Of a stretch of DNA of 64,000 bases, positions 14,652 to 28,700 are shown one piece after another. This DNA comes from Taenia hydatigena (lineage: Eukaryota; Platyhelminthes; Cestoda; Cyclophyllidea; Taeniidae). Numbering within the stretch: position 1 is the first letter of the stretch; each line of letters begins with the position of its first letter. A program made the translations under genes and the position numbers. The stretch lies in assembly GCA_036345935.2 (NCBI GenBank), contig JADWOT020000005.1, positions 682,001 to 746,000 of the forward strand, written 5' to 3'. Under the pieces are notes generated by a model. The model saw only the letters and a program-made list of their open reading frames with translations, ran no database searches and was not told where the DNA came from.

Positions 14652-14780
14652 GATTTGCATCCACACAAATGTAGCGCTTCTTTTGCCACTAGTGCCAACG
14701 GATGTCTAGAAGTGTGTACATGCGTGGCTGCAGCCATCTTGTCACCGCTTGTCATCAAATGTCGAAGTCGATAGGTACCG

Positions 14781-14840
14781 TCCAGAGCAAGACTCGAACT
14801 CGCAACCTTCAGATTATGAGACTGACCCACTAACCTCCTG
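14781..14840 (-). repeat. tRNA-Met-like SINE head, opposite orientation
   Basis: On the minus strand the 20 bases GTCAGTCTCATAATCTGAAG (plus-strand 14807-14826) match the anticodon arm of eukaryotic elongator tRNA-Met, including the CAT anticodon. They are followed by GGTTGCGAGTTCGAGTCTTG, a good B box. The D-arm is shortened, so a functional tRNA is unlikely. With the tRNA-Arg-like unit at 14576 it brackets about 130 bp, the two heads facing each other. Confidence 0.65.
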
Positions 14841-14869
14841 CAATACCATGTATCATTTTCCATTACCTT

Positions 14870-17800
14870 GCAAAGCCGAGCAGGGGGGCGAGGAAGTGTG
14901 TGGGCGAGTGAAAAAGTGGGGTAGCACTGAATTGTTGAATTTGGTTTTCCAACTCATACGGCATCAATTATGCTGGATTTGTTAAAGTGATTCCTGTAAA
15001 CGTTAGCTCAAACCCAAGAAAAGTGCACCCATGTCTTGGGTTAGATGAGATCCGATCAGGTCTGATGCTGCCGTCGGTCCGACGAGGCAAAATGAATGGG
15101 AGAACCAATGGTAGGAAGCGTTGGCGGTGGTGAGCCAACGAGACGTGTAAAGTGAATGAGGTGTTGTTCGACCAATAAGAAGTGTGCTCCAGTGTGAAAA
15201 GTGGTGGGTATAAGGGGCAGGTGGTACGTCACGTGACGAATTCGCGCCCTAAATTTAGCTATGCACAAGCGATAATGCGTGACTTGAGGAATGATAGGTA
15301 GAAAGATTTATCACTTGGGTTTTGACTGCTGCGGAGGGGTTAGTTTATTCGGATGGTGAGAAGTTCTTTAAACAGTGGGAATGTGTTTATGACCCACTTA
15401 TTATGCAGTCAATTACGGCTGGTGGTTAAACAAGAGAAATTGTGTTTTTATGAAAGCTAGAACACTTTATAGAATGAATGAGTTGCCATAACCCAGTGAG
15501 CACGAGAGGTGAGGCAAAAGGAAATTTTGACTCTGAAGTGCCCTGAGAGTTTCCCATAAAATCTGATCAACTGGTTAATTCTCACCATTAATTATCTTTC
15601 GCATCAAAAGGCGGCAAGAATGCCGTTGCAATACAAAACCCCTGACTCCTAACTTACACCTCGATCAGTGTGTTGCAACATTTGCAACGCAATGATTACA
15701 GCAAAATTTAGTGATTACACCTATTAATATACGCGCATTTTTTTGTTTATTCAAGACGATTTTTAGCCATTTAGCAAAAAGGAAAGGGTGGCAAGTTGTG
15801 GGTGATGTGTTCAAGTGCATGATGAGTGATCGATTGATCGGCTTGCTTGCAAGTGGGACAGCTGATAGTGGAGTCATCTAGCCTCATTGCTGGTTGTGGT
15901 CTGGTAAGCGTAAGGCCATGGGATTAATCGTTCAGTAGGGGCACAGAGGCTATTTAAATGAAACTTGACGGCCGAGACATTCATTCGCCAGCTAGGAGTT
16001 CGTTAAAGAAAACATTTTTCTACAAACGTTGTTTATGGGTCGCAAATCTACATTTTCTTCACTCTCTCCTTTCTCACGACTATTCAGGCTTTGAATATTC
16101 CAGCTTAGCTGCTGGGCCCTAGAACCCACACGACTCCAATAGGGGGGTGACATGCACGAGTCCTCTTCTCAGGCTTCACTTTGCTCTAATTAGTCACGAT
16201 AATGAGGAGTTTTTTAACCATTGGCTTCAATAATTTATAACTTAATGAACAGTTTTACACGGAAGTGCAATTCATAGTCATAAGTGGCTGCAGAATTGGT
16301 TTTTATCGAATGGGCTCAATGGGTGCCCCAAGTGACTGGTTAGTTTGCTCCTCCTCTTGCTGTTTCTTTCTATAATCTTTCTATAATCTATAATGCTACT
16401 TGGCTGACTTCCGTAGCACTTTTGTGCTTGAACATGTCGGGATTCCATTAAGTGTAGTGACTGATGTTCGCTGTCTTTATGCGCTTCGGATGCCTTCCTT
16501 TCACAACCAAGTGAGTTAAACCGGAGGAGGTATGGGTGAGATATTCACGCTAGCACCAAAAAAGCATGATCATCGAAACGTCCGTTGATCAAATTACACA
16601 TTATGCAAAAATTTCTATGAGACTTTACGCACTATATGAGGCTGTGATTGGCCCTGTTTATAGAGCTGATTTCAGTAACGCACACATATCAGTCTTGATA
16701 GCAGAAACGGGTGTGCCAAAAAGATACCCGACTTCTATTGAGATGCGTCAGATATTGTAGTGCAGACGAGGTCTAGAATGATTGATTGTTGCGACTAAAA
16801 TTGCAGCCATTGCCAGATAGCAATTCCCTCATCTCCTTTAGCCACAATAACTTTCATAAGGTTTCCCCAACGCTCGTCTATTTAATAAGCATTTCTTCCA
16901 AATTTTGGAGTCCTCCTCACTAACTGCGTTCACCATGACCTGAATCACCTTCAGATCCTAGCCATCGGACCCTCTATCAGTTCTAAGTCAATGTTTCCAA
17001 AAGACCCATTTAGCCTGAAGCCCATGCACCAAAATGCCTAGGAGCATTTCAAACTCGCCACATGTGATGCAACCGTGATGCATTAGTGGCAATCCGATAA
17101 CGAAGTGAGACTCACATCTGGATTGCACAGTCCGCATTATGTGTCAGATTTATTATAGGGTGTCATGGTAAGTTTACTCACTTGACGGTGACAAAAACGG
17201 CACTTAATAGATTTAATGAAAAGAGTGTCAACACTGCCTTTTTGACCTGATTTCAAAAGTTGTTTGGAGGTAAGAATTATGTTTCTTGTGACTTGTTGCT
17301 CAGATTGCCATGTTTATCTATCATCATCGAGTACGCCCGATCCGGTAACAGTAGTTCTGGAATATTGTGAAGTAAACACGCGGACAATGTCTCTATCATA
17401 AATCATAAAATGCACGTGTGCACACTGAATCCCGCTAAGCACGACCTTTTCCGGATAAAATAAGGCAAAAGTGAAGTGAGCGGACGAAAGCCAATGACTC
17501 TTTTAAACGGAATACAAAACAAGTGCACTAGTGTTGATCAAAGGTATCTTGACACTTAGCACAACCAGAAGGAGCAGTATAATGGGTGATTGTTCAACGA
17601 GGTGGTCGACGCAGGTAATGATTCATCCATCACCTGCGTCAGCGATCTTCGGACCGAAAAGCATCTACGCATTCGTCGAAGCAAACACAACGTATAGAAA
17701 CATTCTCAACCATGGTGACGTCTAACAGTGGCGTAGACTGCACGTTGACGCCCCAGTCGTAGGAGAGTTCCACTACCCTGGCTTAGGTTTGTTTAAATCG

Positions 17801-20800
17801 CGTCCGCTGAAGTTGCATAGGACGCCACTCAGTTCGTGGATAAAGAAAAGCAGGCGAACGTACCATTCCAAGGGATACCGCAGCTGTGCCCGCGTCCAAT
17901 ACGCAACACTAATGCCGTAATAGTTCATCCAATACGCCTGCCAGCTTGCAATCGTCAAGGCTTGAGGGAAATGAAAGCCAGCGAATTTTCTTATAGAACA
18001 TGACTGCTCAACCCCTCATGACATAAAGTGCATCGCAACAACTACTGGGCCTGAGATCATTAGTACCTGAACAAACTACGATGTAATGGAAAGGCCAAAT
18101 TTCAAAGTTGGCGTTCTTCAGTAATCTATCTATGTTTATCGGGTGCAGCATAACAGGCAAACACATTTTTGTCCGCTTTAAGGTCCGAATCTCCAGTGAA
18201 AGTAATTAAAACTGCCATTTGTCAGTTTTCTATTTTTAACAACCAAAATAATGGCGATTGTAAACTTCACAAGGCTAACATCATGTCTACATATATTTCT
18301 GTAGGGATTTACTAGAGATTACAACGGAAGGCATCTGACAATAGACACTAGATATTAAATGCCGAACGCACTTTATAGAACCTAAACATAACGCACAAAA
18401 CGACATTTATTGCGTTGATTTACTAGCGTAACAATGCTAGGTACATTTTAACGACAAAAATTATTCAAATCAAATTTTTCCGTTGATGTTTACGTAATAT
18501 TTATATGGTAGCAGCAAATTCCTGCAATTCCCCAAGCCTTCCTGAATAGGCTCTAATCGACAAAATCAAATCGCGCATTAATTTGCGCAAGCACTGAATA
18601 TAATTAGCTGACCTCTTCGCACTCTCCTTACAGTGAACACGTCCCATTGCATTAGTAAAGCAAACATTTTTGGTTTAGGGTTGTTCTTCTATCATCCTGA
18701 ATTGAAGTCGAAAATCTGATTGTCAATGGACAACCAACATTATGCCTTATCAAGGATTATTAAGCTAATGATGTAGCGCCTTTTTCTAGGCCCTACTTAT
18801 TGCTCCCCTATTCTTTCTAATTCTTTTCTCCCATCTCTAGCGATTCCATTGAAGTCGCTTACTTCGGGGGTCAAAGAGAATACTCCAATGTTCACTGTTA
18901 TCGCTTTTGGCACATAAGTGAAAGGTTTGCCTGCTCTATTGTTATGTAGATTATTTGTCTTCACCGAGTTAATTGAATGTCAAATGTGGCATTCCGACAG
19001 GCTTCATTGTTGACGGATGGATAATTATAAACTAGTCAATCTATGAGCTTTAGTCGGGTTGGGACGAGATTCTGCGCGCATTGCCGTGCCGCAGCCTTTT
19101 CTGTGAATGATACATTAAAAAATCTGATCGCGCCAATTCATGTCGGCTTGTTTTACTGCATTCACCTCTTTTACCTCTTTCAGCGCCCCATAGCAAATAC
19201 CATTTCTGCAGGTTTATTAACAGACTAGCATTACCCCAATTATTTTAAGACTCCAAATTGAGTTATGGAAGTACGCTCTGAGGTTGATCACTGTAAATGG
19301 GTATCAGTCCTTAATTGCAACTAACAGAATAAAAATATATTTATCAGAATAATAGACAAGACTTATTGCCACCAAGTTTATCTAATTTAACTTGAATCGA
19401 CAACACTATGTAGAAGGCAACCAGCGAAGTTTAAAAGTAGATGCATGTGGGGCTAGCTTTTATCTTTACAGCTCATCAAATCGAATGACTACCACTGCAT
19501 TGTGGACTGCAGCTTCTGCCCCCATATTTCTTTGACGAAAACAGAAGGCTTATACACACTGGACGATAGCCGTAAAAGGAGAGCACGTATGCAAAGGCAT
19601 TCTACTATCTGCTATCATTTAGAAGCCCTACCACTAGCTCTGAATCGCAGCAGCAAAATTCTGCCTTTACTTAGCAGAATTAGGTTTTTAATCACTGAGA
19701 AGGGATCTCAAAATATAAGGCTTATAAGCACTGTTAGTGGACTAGGGACTCACTTTCAGGGAAAAGCACTTAGTCTGCGGCGAAAGTGTTCCCGTGTTGG
19801 CATAGTTATGAAGTTGTAACTTTATCTATGGGATGTCCGATTTCAGTTATTGTAGATTGTGACTTCTGATGGGAAAGAAGGTGTAGTGGAAGGATACTGA
19901 TACTCCCACAAAAACGTCATTAAGTAAACTTTGATCAATCGTATGATCTACGCTTCAACATTAGGGAATGCAGCGGAGATAGTGCCTTCGCCTCGTCGTT
20001 TGGATATCAAATACAAAGCAGGACATATCTCTTAAAGAACACGTGTATTCAGTACCTTGATGCTAACAACAGCACATCAATAGACGCTATAGCTATTTAT
20101 GCAAGTGCATCCAAGATCGCCTTTTGCGTCACTTCATATCACACATAGAGATTTGTGCATATGAGTGCCTACAATGCGCTATAGCATTGCCAAATGAGCA
20201 AGAATGTGAGTGATGTGTGTAATGAAGTAGGGAGATCCATCGCTCGATTTGAATGGGGTGATATTTGAGAAGGATGGATAAAAGACGCTGTCGTAACATC
20301 GTTTTAAAGGCAAAAACGATTAAAAATGTTAACAAGTAAAAATTTTTACCAAATATGGTTGCATATATGGGTTGAAGCAAATTCTTACTCGTAAAAATTT
20401 TGTGATCTTACTTGTTTGGTCATGCATGTGAAAGTAAAGCAAGTTTTGAATTAAATAATTTTTGTATTGTTTTCAATATAAATGGCGGTATTTGCTTTTC
20501 TCTACTGCATTAAAATGCCGTTGTTATGGTAAAAGCAAGCTCGTCACTTGGAATAGAGGAACAAATCCTAATTACTAGGCATTATTTGGTAAAAGTAAAA
20601 TGCCTAGTCCTAAATTCCACAAGAATGTATCTCGTCCGACTTGAGCACAATTTGCCGAGCATGAGTCATTATAACAAGCAATTCGGAATCAGGATCTCGT
20701 CATTGCCACTGCTTTGCATCCAACTCAGGTATGAATATTTGTAATTCATAAGTTCTTATTATCTCTCTCCCGTGCTAATTAGCCATAGCTGTTCACTGGA

Positions 20801-23800
20801 AAATTCGGCTCTTCACTTATTCGCAAGACTTCCATTATTAATGCACAGCAAGGTTCACTTTACATTAATGGCTACAACAGCCACATCCTAAACCCGCATC
20901 TGGCGCATTGCTTAACTTCGCCTATTCGACAGCCACAGAATTGTAGTTCTAAGCTTTTGAGGCAAAAAGACAAAAATATCCAATTACAAAAGAACCACTC
21001 ACCCTGTTTCACCACCCGAAAAAAGAGCTGAATGCTGTTTGACTTTGATAAATGGCTTGGATTAGTGCGTGTTTAAGGCCATAAAGATGTAAGAGTAGCA
21101 AATTAGCCCTAGTGTTCTAAAAATGATCTCAGTAAGAATTAGGCTGTTGGCTTGCTGAGGTACCAGAAGGGCAGGTCTCCAGTAAAACAATGACAAGCAA
21201 GTAAAGCGTGAATACTAAGCTGGGCATATTTTTCATTTCAATCAAGTACTAATTGAGTAAATTAATTACTCAAATGTTAGTTTACCTCCGTGTCTGCGTC
21301 GTGCAGTTTCATTTTAAAATGCCTGATAGTTTGTGATGACTAAAATGTAATGAGCATGATTTTGATGCAACACTGAGAATGTACAAGGATATAGCTGCAA
21401 TCTGGTTTCTTGGTTTCCATTTGAATTTGTTTAAATTTGTACTCAGCTGTGTTTTTCTTTGACAGCGATGATAAAACTTGAAGTCCGGGCAATTTAAGCA
21501 AAGAAGGCTAAAACAGCACAAGTATGTAGAGCTGCACTACATTCCACCTATTTAGATCTAGAGTTGATCAGAATTTGAATATAGCAGCGGTACTTCTTGT
21601 ATCAACCAAATGATAACGGCACCTAGGTTTAGCACAGAGGATCGGTAATGCACAATTGTGCGCTTAAACAATCCAATTCACCTGTGACCAGCATTGACTC
21701 GAATTAGAAATCAGACGCATGAATTATTTCATGGATACTTTCATCAAGGTCATGAAGTAGCGCTGTCCTCTTCGCTTTCCTATCCAAAAGTAGTAAGAAA
21801 TATGGCATAGAATACTGTTTCCTTCTGTAATTGCTTGCGGCACTTATAGTTTAAAAAGCTTTCGATTTCGGCATGCCCGATGTGCGGGGGACCCATTCTG
21901 GCAAAGAAATTTGCGTTGGCACAAATGCACAACTGCTCCCTTACTTGTAATTCCAATCAAGAATGGATTATTATTAGGACTCTGCAGCTCGAATTCAGCA
22001 GTTTTTTCTTTCCTTAAGGGAAGGGGGCTGTTTTATACTCGACAGTTTAGGTGCGGTTGATGTAAATAATGCTTATTTTTGTAAGAAAAGATAAAACTGT
22101 CAAGGTATATGCACATGTTCTTTTTAATCTCCTTTGGTCACCAACGCATTAGGACAAATGCCACTCCACTTGTTAAAGTTGTGACAAATAAACGAACCAA
22201 CGCAAAGGGAATCACGAAACTCGTGCGAGATTTCCACCAAGTAGTGCGACGAAACGTTACAACTGTCTAGTGACACTTCTTTGAGAAAACAGTGTGCAAA
22301 ATGGATTGCGAGTGCATTAGGAACTTTTGGGGAAACTCATGTATCGCAATATAACAGCGTTGAGGCATTTGAGGAAACAGCTCGGAACAATTTTGATCCG
22401 TTTTTGCGACGCCCAAGAAGTGCCTTAGGTCAAAAAAGGCCACACGCATCTTAATACTAATATTAGTTTATAAAGACGTTAGGGACTCTTCGAAAATGCC
22501 GTCCAGCACCGATGGAGTTACCCTCACGTAGAGCTTGATGCTTATTAGCCTTCATTACACCCCAAATATTTTGCAGCTACTGAAACCAATAAGTAGCACT
22601 GTTCCCGACTGAAAAACCCCTATCATATATGTTCCTGTCTCACAGCTGATATCCCCTCAAAAAGGTATTGTGATCAAAGCAGTCAAAACAGTCTACCGTA
22701 TTCATGAAGCCGCGTCATGCGTTTAATTTGAAATGACAATTTAAGAAACTAGGATAATTTTTTATGCCACACGCAATCAGTAAAATTTCCTTTTTTCCAT
22801 TATCTAAAAAAAGATTGGTATGACTTGTTGCCATTAGATTTCTCTAAAATCCTACTAGTCATAATTAAGCAATCATATTCCACATCGTGTAATTCGGACA
22901 CCGTGGAGACACATTTCTATAAGACATTGCACGACTTGCACTTCCACCACTAAAAATAGAGCAGTATTCTCGCTAACCATAAGAGAGAGAGTGAGTGGCT
23001 GGATGATGTGATCCTTAAACAACAAGAATAAATAATAGTCACAAAAAAAAGTGTTTTCATTGAGGCTTTCATTTTTATTTCTTGATCTTAAAGAAAGTAG
23101 TTGATGTTAAAAAGCACTCACAAAATCTCGACGAGCACTGCGTTTCTTCATGGATGCATCAGAGCCAATCGGGTCCCAAGGTTGGTGGATGGATGATCTT
23201 GGAGGGAAGAAGTATGAATTCGGCCTTAACGAGATGCAAAAAGCCTAACCAAGTGAATAGACTGCGAGGGGTTAAAGTGGTCAATAACAGACATCATCGC
23301 CAAATCACATAATTAGCCATGGAGAAAGGCCTAGACCCGAGCCTTTGGTTACAGGAAATCAAATGTTGCGGGAAGGGAGAAATTGGTACAAAAGTTGATA
23401 AGATGGAACACCTGACACAAACGACTCCAGCCATTGCAATGCTGTCAAAGCTTTGAACTTGCCATTGCCTGTGTCTGATTGCTCATCACAAATAACAATC
23501 AATTACAGACGCACACTGTATTTCATGCTGGCTTTCCTCACCGAAGTCTAGACGAAGCATGTTGGTCTGGGTGGGTCAAGCCGCGTCGAAGAATCCGTCT
23601 GTGGCACTAAGACAGTGGCAATGACAGACTTCCAAGAGGAACAAAAGACCTTACCTATGTCCTTTTCTATCTGAGTCCCATATTAGCTTGGCCAGCAAAC
23701 TTGCGCTCTCACCCCCGAATATTGATATGGAAGTACCTTGAAGAGACATGATGAAGGCGCTAGTCGGACCTCTGTAGCAACACTGAGTCTTATTCCAAAT

Positions 23801-24600
23801 AACAGCGAAAAGGCGTAGGCAGAATGACAGAGGTGCTAGAGGTGTTTAGTGATTTCCATGAAAGAGTGAAGCAAAGGGGCGGCTTTAGCGTTTTCTCAAT
23901 CACTAGGGTTACCGTAGTGAATGTTGTAGAGATTGTGTGAAAAGGCTTGATGTTGACTCCAGGCCACCTTAGGTCCATTGGTAGCCTGTACAACCTCAAA
24001 ACCAATTGAACCTGGAATTCGCAATAAGCTGACTCAAAAAAAAAGCAAGTAATTTTGTGCTATCTCTACAGACTATTTGGCGTGTCCTAAAGTATGATTA
24101 TTATATAGCTTGTAATAATAGTTTAATAGAACTGGGGAATTGCACACACTTTAAAAAATTTCAATTGCAAGTGATCGAAAAATTGAAATTTTGCCATGAC
24201 TAACTTGAACGCAGTGATTTGTCTGGCGGCTTGCTCAACTAGGTGTTGCACTGCAATAACGATTCAGTCTCTGCACGTTGTGCTTTGCTCTACAACACGA
24301 GCTTTGAGTTCTTGTCTACGGCAACAACATGTGCCCATCCATACTACTCATTTTGACTTCAGCGAAGAATCTTGGCTCAAACATAAACGGAATACAAACA
24401 CTCAAACTGCTTCGCATAATCTTCGTCATAAGAAACATGCGTTTTGATGTAGCAATGATTGGGCACATGGGATTCGCAAAAACTCAAGTTGGGGAGAAAA
24501 GAGAAAAGATGGGGGATACACGGAGCACACTTTGAGTTTTACAAAGTCAAAAATGGCTACTCTCTATCTATGGGCGCACACTTTTTGTAGCCCTTTCGCC
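14870..24600. other. No supported gene
   Basis: Intergenic AT-rich DNA. Frames reach at most 105 codons (19502-19819, plus) and show no recognisable motif. Small imperfect repeats occur (TCTATAATCT twice near 16370-16390), but nothing larger was seen. Confidence 0.55.
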
Positions 24601-24638
24601 AGAAACTACGATCTGAAGATTTCACTCAAGGACCCTCC

Positions 24639-25763
24639 CTACGAGTAGAACGACGGTAGGTCAGCAGGAGGGGGATCTCTGAAAAGAAATGTAAATAAAA
24701 AGGTAAAAGACCTGTTAAACAAATAAGCAGAGTCGTAGCTAACAACTCACTCAAACATTTTTGCTGCGTTTTTCCGGCGCCATTTCTGCAAAATTAGCCC
24801 AAGAATAGCGACTAGAAGGAAACCTCCCAAGCACCCGAAGACAGCGCGCATCACAGTCGCAGTATTCACATGTCCTTTAAGCATTAAAAACTGTCTCCTT
24901 AAGTCAGTGGAATTTCATTTAAATGCATTCATACGGAAGGCCAAACTTACCCTTCGTTGTTTGCTCCGTAAGAAGAGTTGAGTACTTATGATCAAACGGT
25001 TTGACAGTTTGCGAAGTATTAGCGTCTATTCGAAGCAAACCTTCACCGATTAGCGTCAGCAAAGCTTCAGTACCTCAGCAAAATCACTAAAGGACCCAAC
25101 CATTTCTGCCAAACTGTTCAAATATCTTAAAGGTTTTACAGCATTTAGGCTGAAATTTGTGAAGGCTAACAAGAACGTCCAATTTCTATAAGCCTTGCCG
25201 AATGAAAAGGCCGTGGTATTGGGGTCAAAATATCGCTCAGCTGATGAGGTTAACATAGGAAGTCCAAAAACTTACCGACTTTAACAGCTGTTGAAAGAGT
25301 TGAGTGGGTGGTCTCAGGAGGCACTGGTCCTGAAATAATCAAAAACACAGCATTCTCATTGATCAATGAGATTCGTGCCAACATTTCATTGGCTCATCTT
25401 CTTGGCAGTCGAAGTGCTTCCAGTGAGGCGACTTTAGCCTGGTAGAGCCAAACATGTTTATGACTCTAGACATCAACAGCCCTGACATTCTAAGAGTTGA
25501 CTCAGGATTTTACAATCGGGACCAATTTGTACTTTTCCTGGTGCATTGGAATCTGAGCCGTTCAAAGTGACAAGCATAAATGGTAATTCTTCAGTCAGTT
25601 GTCAGGAGAGGAGACAGCTTAGGCTAATCACAGCACGTCTTACGTTGTGTAGTGATGGAGGCTGCTTCTGTTCCCTTCTCTACTGCTACCTCCTCCTTCC
25701 CCTTTGGAGCGCTGGTTGACACAGTGGTAGGCGTGGTGGAGGTGCTGGTGGGTGTACCATACT
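24639..25763 (-). other. Ser/Thr stalk, transmembrane helix and tail exons of the FN3 gene
   Basis: These are the last five exons. Exons 25763-25644, 25329-25276 and 25025-24951 are symmetric phase 1-1 modules encoding low-complexity Thr/Ser-rich sequence (for example GTPTSTSTTPTTVSTS). This fits an O-glycosylated, extended stalk whose length could vary by exon skipping without a frameshift. Exon 24874-24751 encodes the membrane span AVFGCLGGFLLVAILGLIL followed by the basic stop-transfer QKWRRKN. It ends at a strong GTGAGT donor in phase 2. The last exon, after a long pyrimidine-rich acceptor, adds EDPPPADLPSFYS and a TAG stop. If the last intron were retained, translation would stop at a TGA right after the Glu codon, removing only the Pro-rich tail. 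No canonical AATAAA was seen close downstream. Confidence 0.8.
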
Positions 25764-28700
25764 CTGATGAGAGATTGGCAAGAAACGCAAAAATTTTAAC
25801 AGTTGTGGGTGGAAAATAATAACAATTATTATTATCATTGCAATCTACATCCCTTCATTCATTTTGCACTAACCCTACCATTCATCTACACCTTTTAGTG
25901 CTGCATATAGTTTCACATGCCTTTGGAAAGAAGACTTCTGAATTCTATGCTTTTACTTACGAAGACACATGGTTCTTACCTGCAGAATCAATGTGTAGCT
26001 CGACAGGAGAGCTTGGAGTTCCGTAGTTGTCCATGTGTCTCTTTGTCTTCAGTACAGCTTGCACTGTGCATGACAAAAGTCCCGGCCCAACATTCGTCAA
26101 AACCGTGTGCGTGTCCTCCGTTTTGCCCCTCATTCTGACATAGCTGCTTTTGAGCCCACAATTCCACTCGTAATAAGGGTGCTTGCCAGGCAGTTTAAGC
26201 GGCGGATTCCAGGTCAGCTTCGCCGATTTTGGCCCACTTTGTGTCAATTTTATATCTCTCGGAACTCCCGGTACTTAGGAGGAAATAGCAAGTTAATAAT
26301 AAAGTAGCCGCCATCACAACATATATGCTGATACTTGTGTCTGATCGTCCTTACTTCCAGCGTTGGTTTCAACGTCACCTAGGTGGGTCCAAAAGGGATC
26401 ACTTCCAGTGCAATTGGATCCTAATTTGATGCCATATTTGGCATCTGGGGAGAGGTTATGGAATGTCACCCTTTGTTGGTTGGGTCGAGGTTGTTGTATC
26501 ACACGGCTTGCATTCCTGTCATACGGAACCGCGTCCACGAGATACGTGCACGAAGTTGGAAAGAGCTGTGGAATGTCCCATTTCACTGTCACACTATCCC
26601 AGGAGGCGTATACCTCGTAAAATGGAGGCTGCAAGGCGACTAGAAAAGAGAGTACCAAAATAATATTTCATTTTGCTTCTCTCAATAAAATCTAATAACA
26701 CAAGTCAAGTTATGACAGGATGCAAAATGAGGACACTCACAAAACTTGGGCATAATAATGGGGTGAACGGCTCTTCTGCTCGCAGCATCATTTGTATATG
26801 CCGCAACAGTGTAGTTGCCTGGATACGCGTAGAGAGCTTTTGGACAGACTTCGAATTGCATGGTCCTGTCGTATTGGGAGCGCACAATTTTGTCACGCCC
26901 AATGACATTTTTGTTTCTGTATTTAGACAGATCCTAAAGTAGTCAATTAAAAGATAATGCAGATGTAACGCGTCTGTGTTAGTAACCATAGGACTAAAAG
27001 GAGTCTCGTGTGACGCCCTTGACATTTGAGTAATTAAGCTGACTGCCTCACATTCCCTTGCTGTTGCTTCAGTAAAATTACAACTAATTTTACGTAGGGC
27101 ACCCCTACTCAATGGTGTCTTCAATGGGGATCTAAGGACCAACAGGGCGCATAAGAAGTCTTACAGTATGGATGATGTCCAAATCCGTGCAGCTGTAGAA
27201 TGTAAGGTATCGCAAAGTTGCTAGCAAACATTAGTATTCTGAAAGGGTCGAAATTTGGAAGGGAAGGTAGGAAGGAAGGAGGACAAAAAACTTACTTTAT
27301 CGTCGACGACCTCGAAAACAATTGTCTCATTGATATGACTAAAAACGAAGGTGAAGCGACGGATTAAACGAGGATGTGAAGCTGGTGGACGGAATGTAAC
27401 GATGAGGCGAGCAGTCTTGGGTGACTTCAGCTCCAACTTTCCATAGATATCGCACGGTGGATCAACTAAAATAACCAAAACACCCACCTCATTAGATAAA
27501 CAAATCCGTTCATCCAAAAAAGGGGGAAGTCACTCTCTTTTAAATATGCTACCTCTGCACAGTGCTCCGATTATCGCAAATTGTAAATAAACTTATGATT
27601 TTGAAAGATATTTACGTTCAACCATTGCTTTGGTGGGAACGGAATAAGCTTGGACGTTGGACCTTGGAAGAGATTTAAGCAAATCACTTGGGAGGTCAAA
27701 CCTGAGAAGAAGCGTTTGAGGGGGAAGCTCTAATGATTGTTTTCTGATCGGCACAGAGATTGCCAAAGACGCACGTTTCCCACCTTGGCAGATATCCATT
27801 GCCTCGATCTAAGCAAATACACCAGGATGAATTGTGATTCGAGACTAAGCAAAAACTTCCGCTAAAAGAAATAAGTAGACTGCTTCTTGAGAGGCTAGAA
27901 GTCAATGGAAATGAGAATTTTGTAGCCATATTTCGATAAAAGAAAAGTATTGTTTCGTTTTAGCCTTCAAGTTAGCCATGGCAATCAAATTCTATCAGGT
28001 GTAGATACTTACAAAGCCTACTTATATACTTATAAATTACAGTGCCCATTACGCATTCACAATGATAATTTTGCGATGTGATGATAATGCACTCATATTT
28101 TTACTAGCGATAACAAATGAGACGCAGTTCGGAGGGGCAGAAATCGCCAATAAACAAATATTCTGCTCACCTACCGAATTCAGATTAAGTAGCACTTACA
28201 TACCGTGTAGCTATCAGATAAAGTCGTATTGTAGATAATCAGCAAGCATTCCTCCGTAGTCTTGTGCTTCACCACCACCACGAATGGACCATCACCGACT
28301 GCACTAACTTGAAAAACCTCCCTAGTAAGGAACAAGTTATGGAACAATTATTTCAAAGGCAAGGTCAATCTAAACCAAACAAATAAATACCGTTAGATAG
28401 CATTGCGCCACACTCTGATGAAGCTGGTTCTATCACAAAGACCTCATAACCTTGCAGCAACCAAATTGCATCAGCTTTGAGAAATTGGCTGGCTGATTTA
28501 ACTTAAGAGGTTCTACCCAACATCTATCCACACTTTGAACCGGGTAATAACTCCAAACAAGCGATTTTGAACTTGCCTTGAGGAACGAGAACCAAAGCGG
28601 ACACTCTCTGAAAAGCACGAAATCAACAATTGTGTGGATAAACTTGTCCATATTACAATGTTGCAATGATAATCACCCGCTTGTGTGAGGTAAAATTAGC

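Noticed and set aside
14576..14840. Functional tRNA-Arg and tRNA-Met genes
   Set aside because: Acceptor stems do not pair and the D-arm of the Met-like copy is shortened, so they are tRNA-derived repeats rather than working genes.
14573..14863. 96-codon minus-strand frame
   Set aside because: Runs through the two tRNA-like sequences, so it is a by-product of the SINE-like unit.
28433..28666. 77-codon minus-strand frame as an exon of the FN3 gene
   Set aside because: It could join exon 1 in phase, but it ends in a stop and a later frame change would require a 24-bp intron; not kept in the model.
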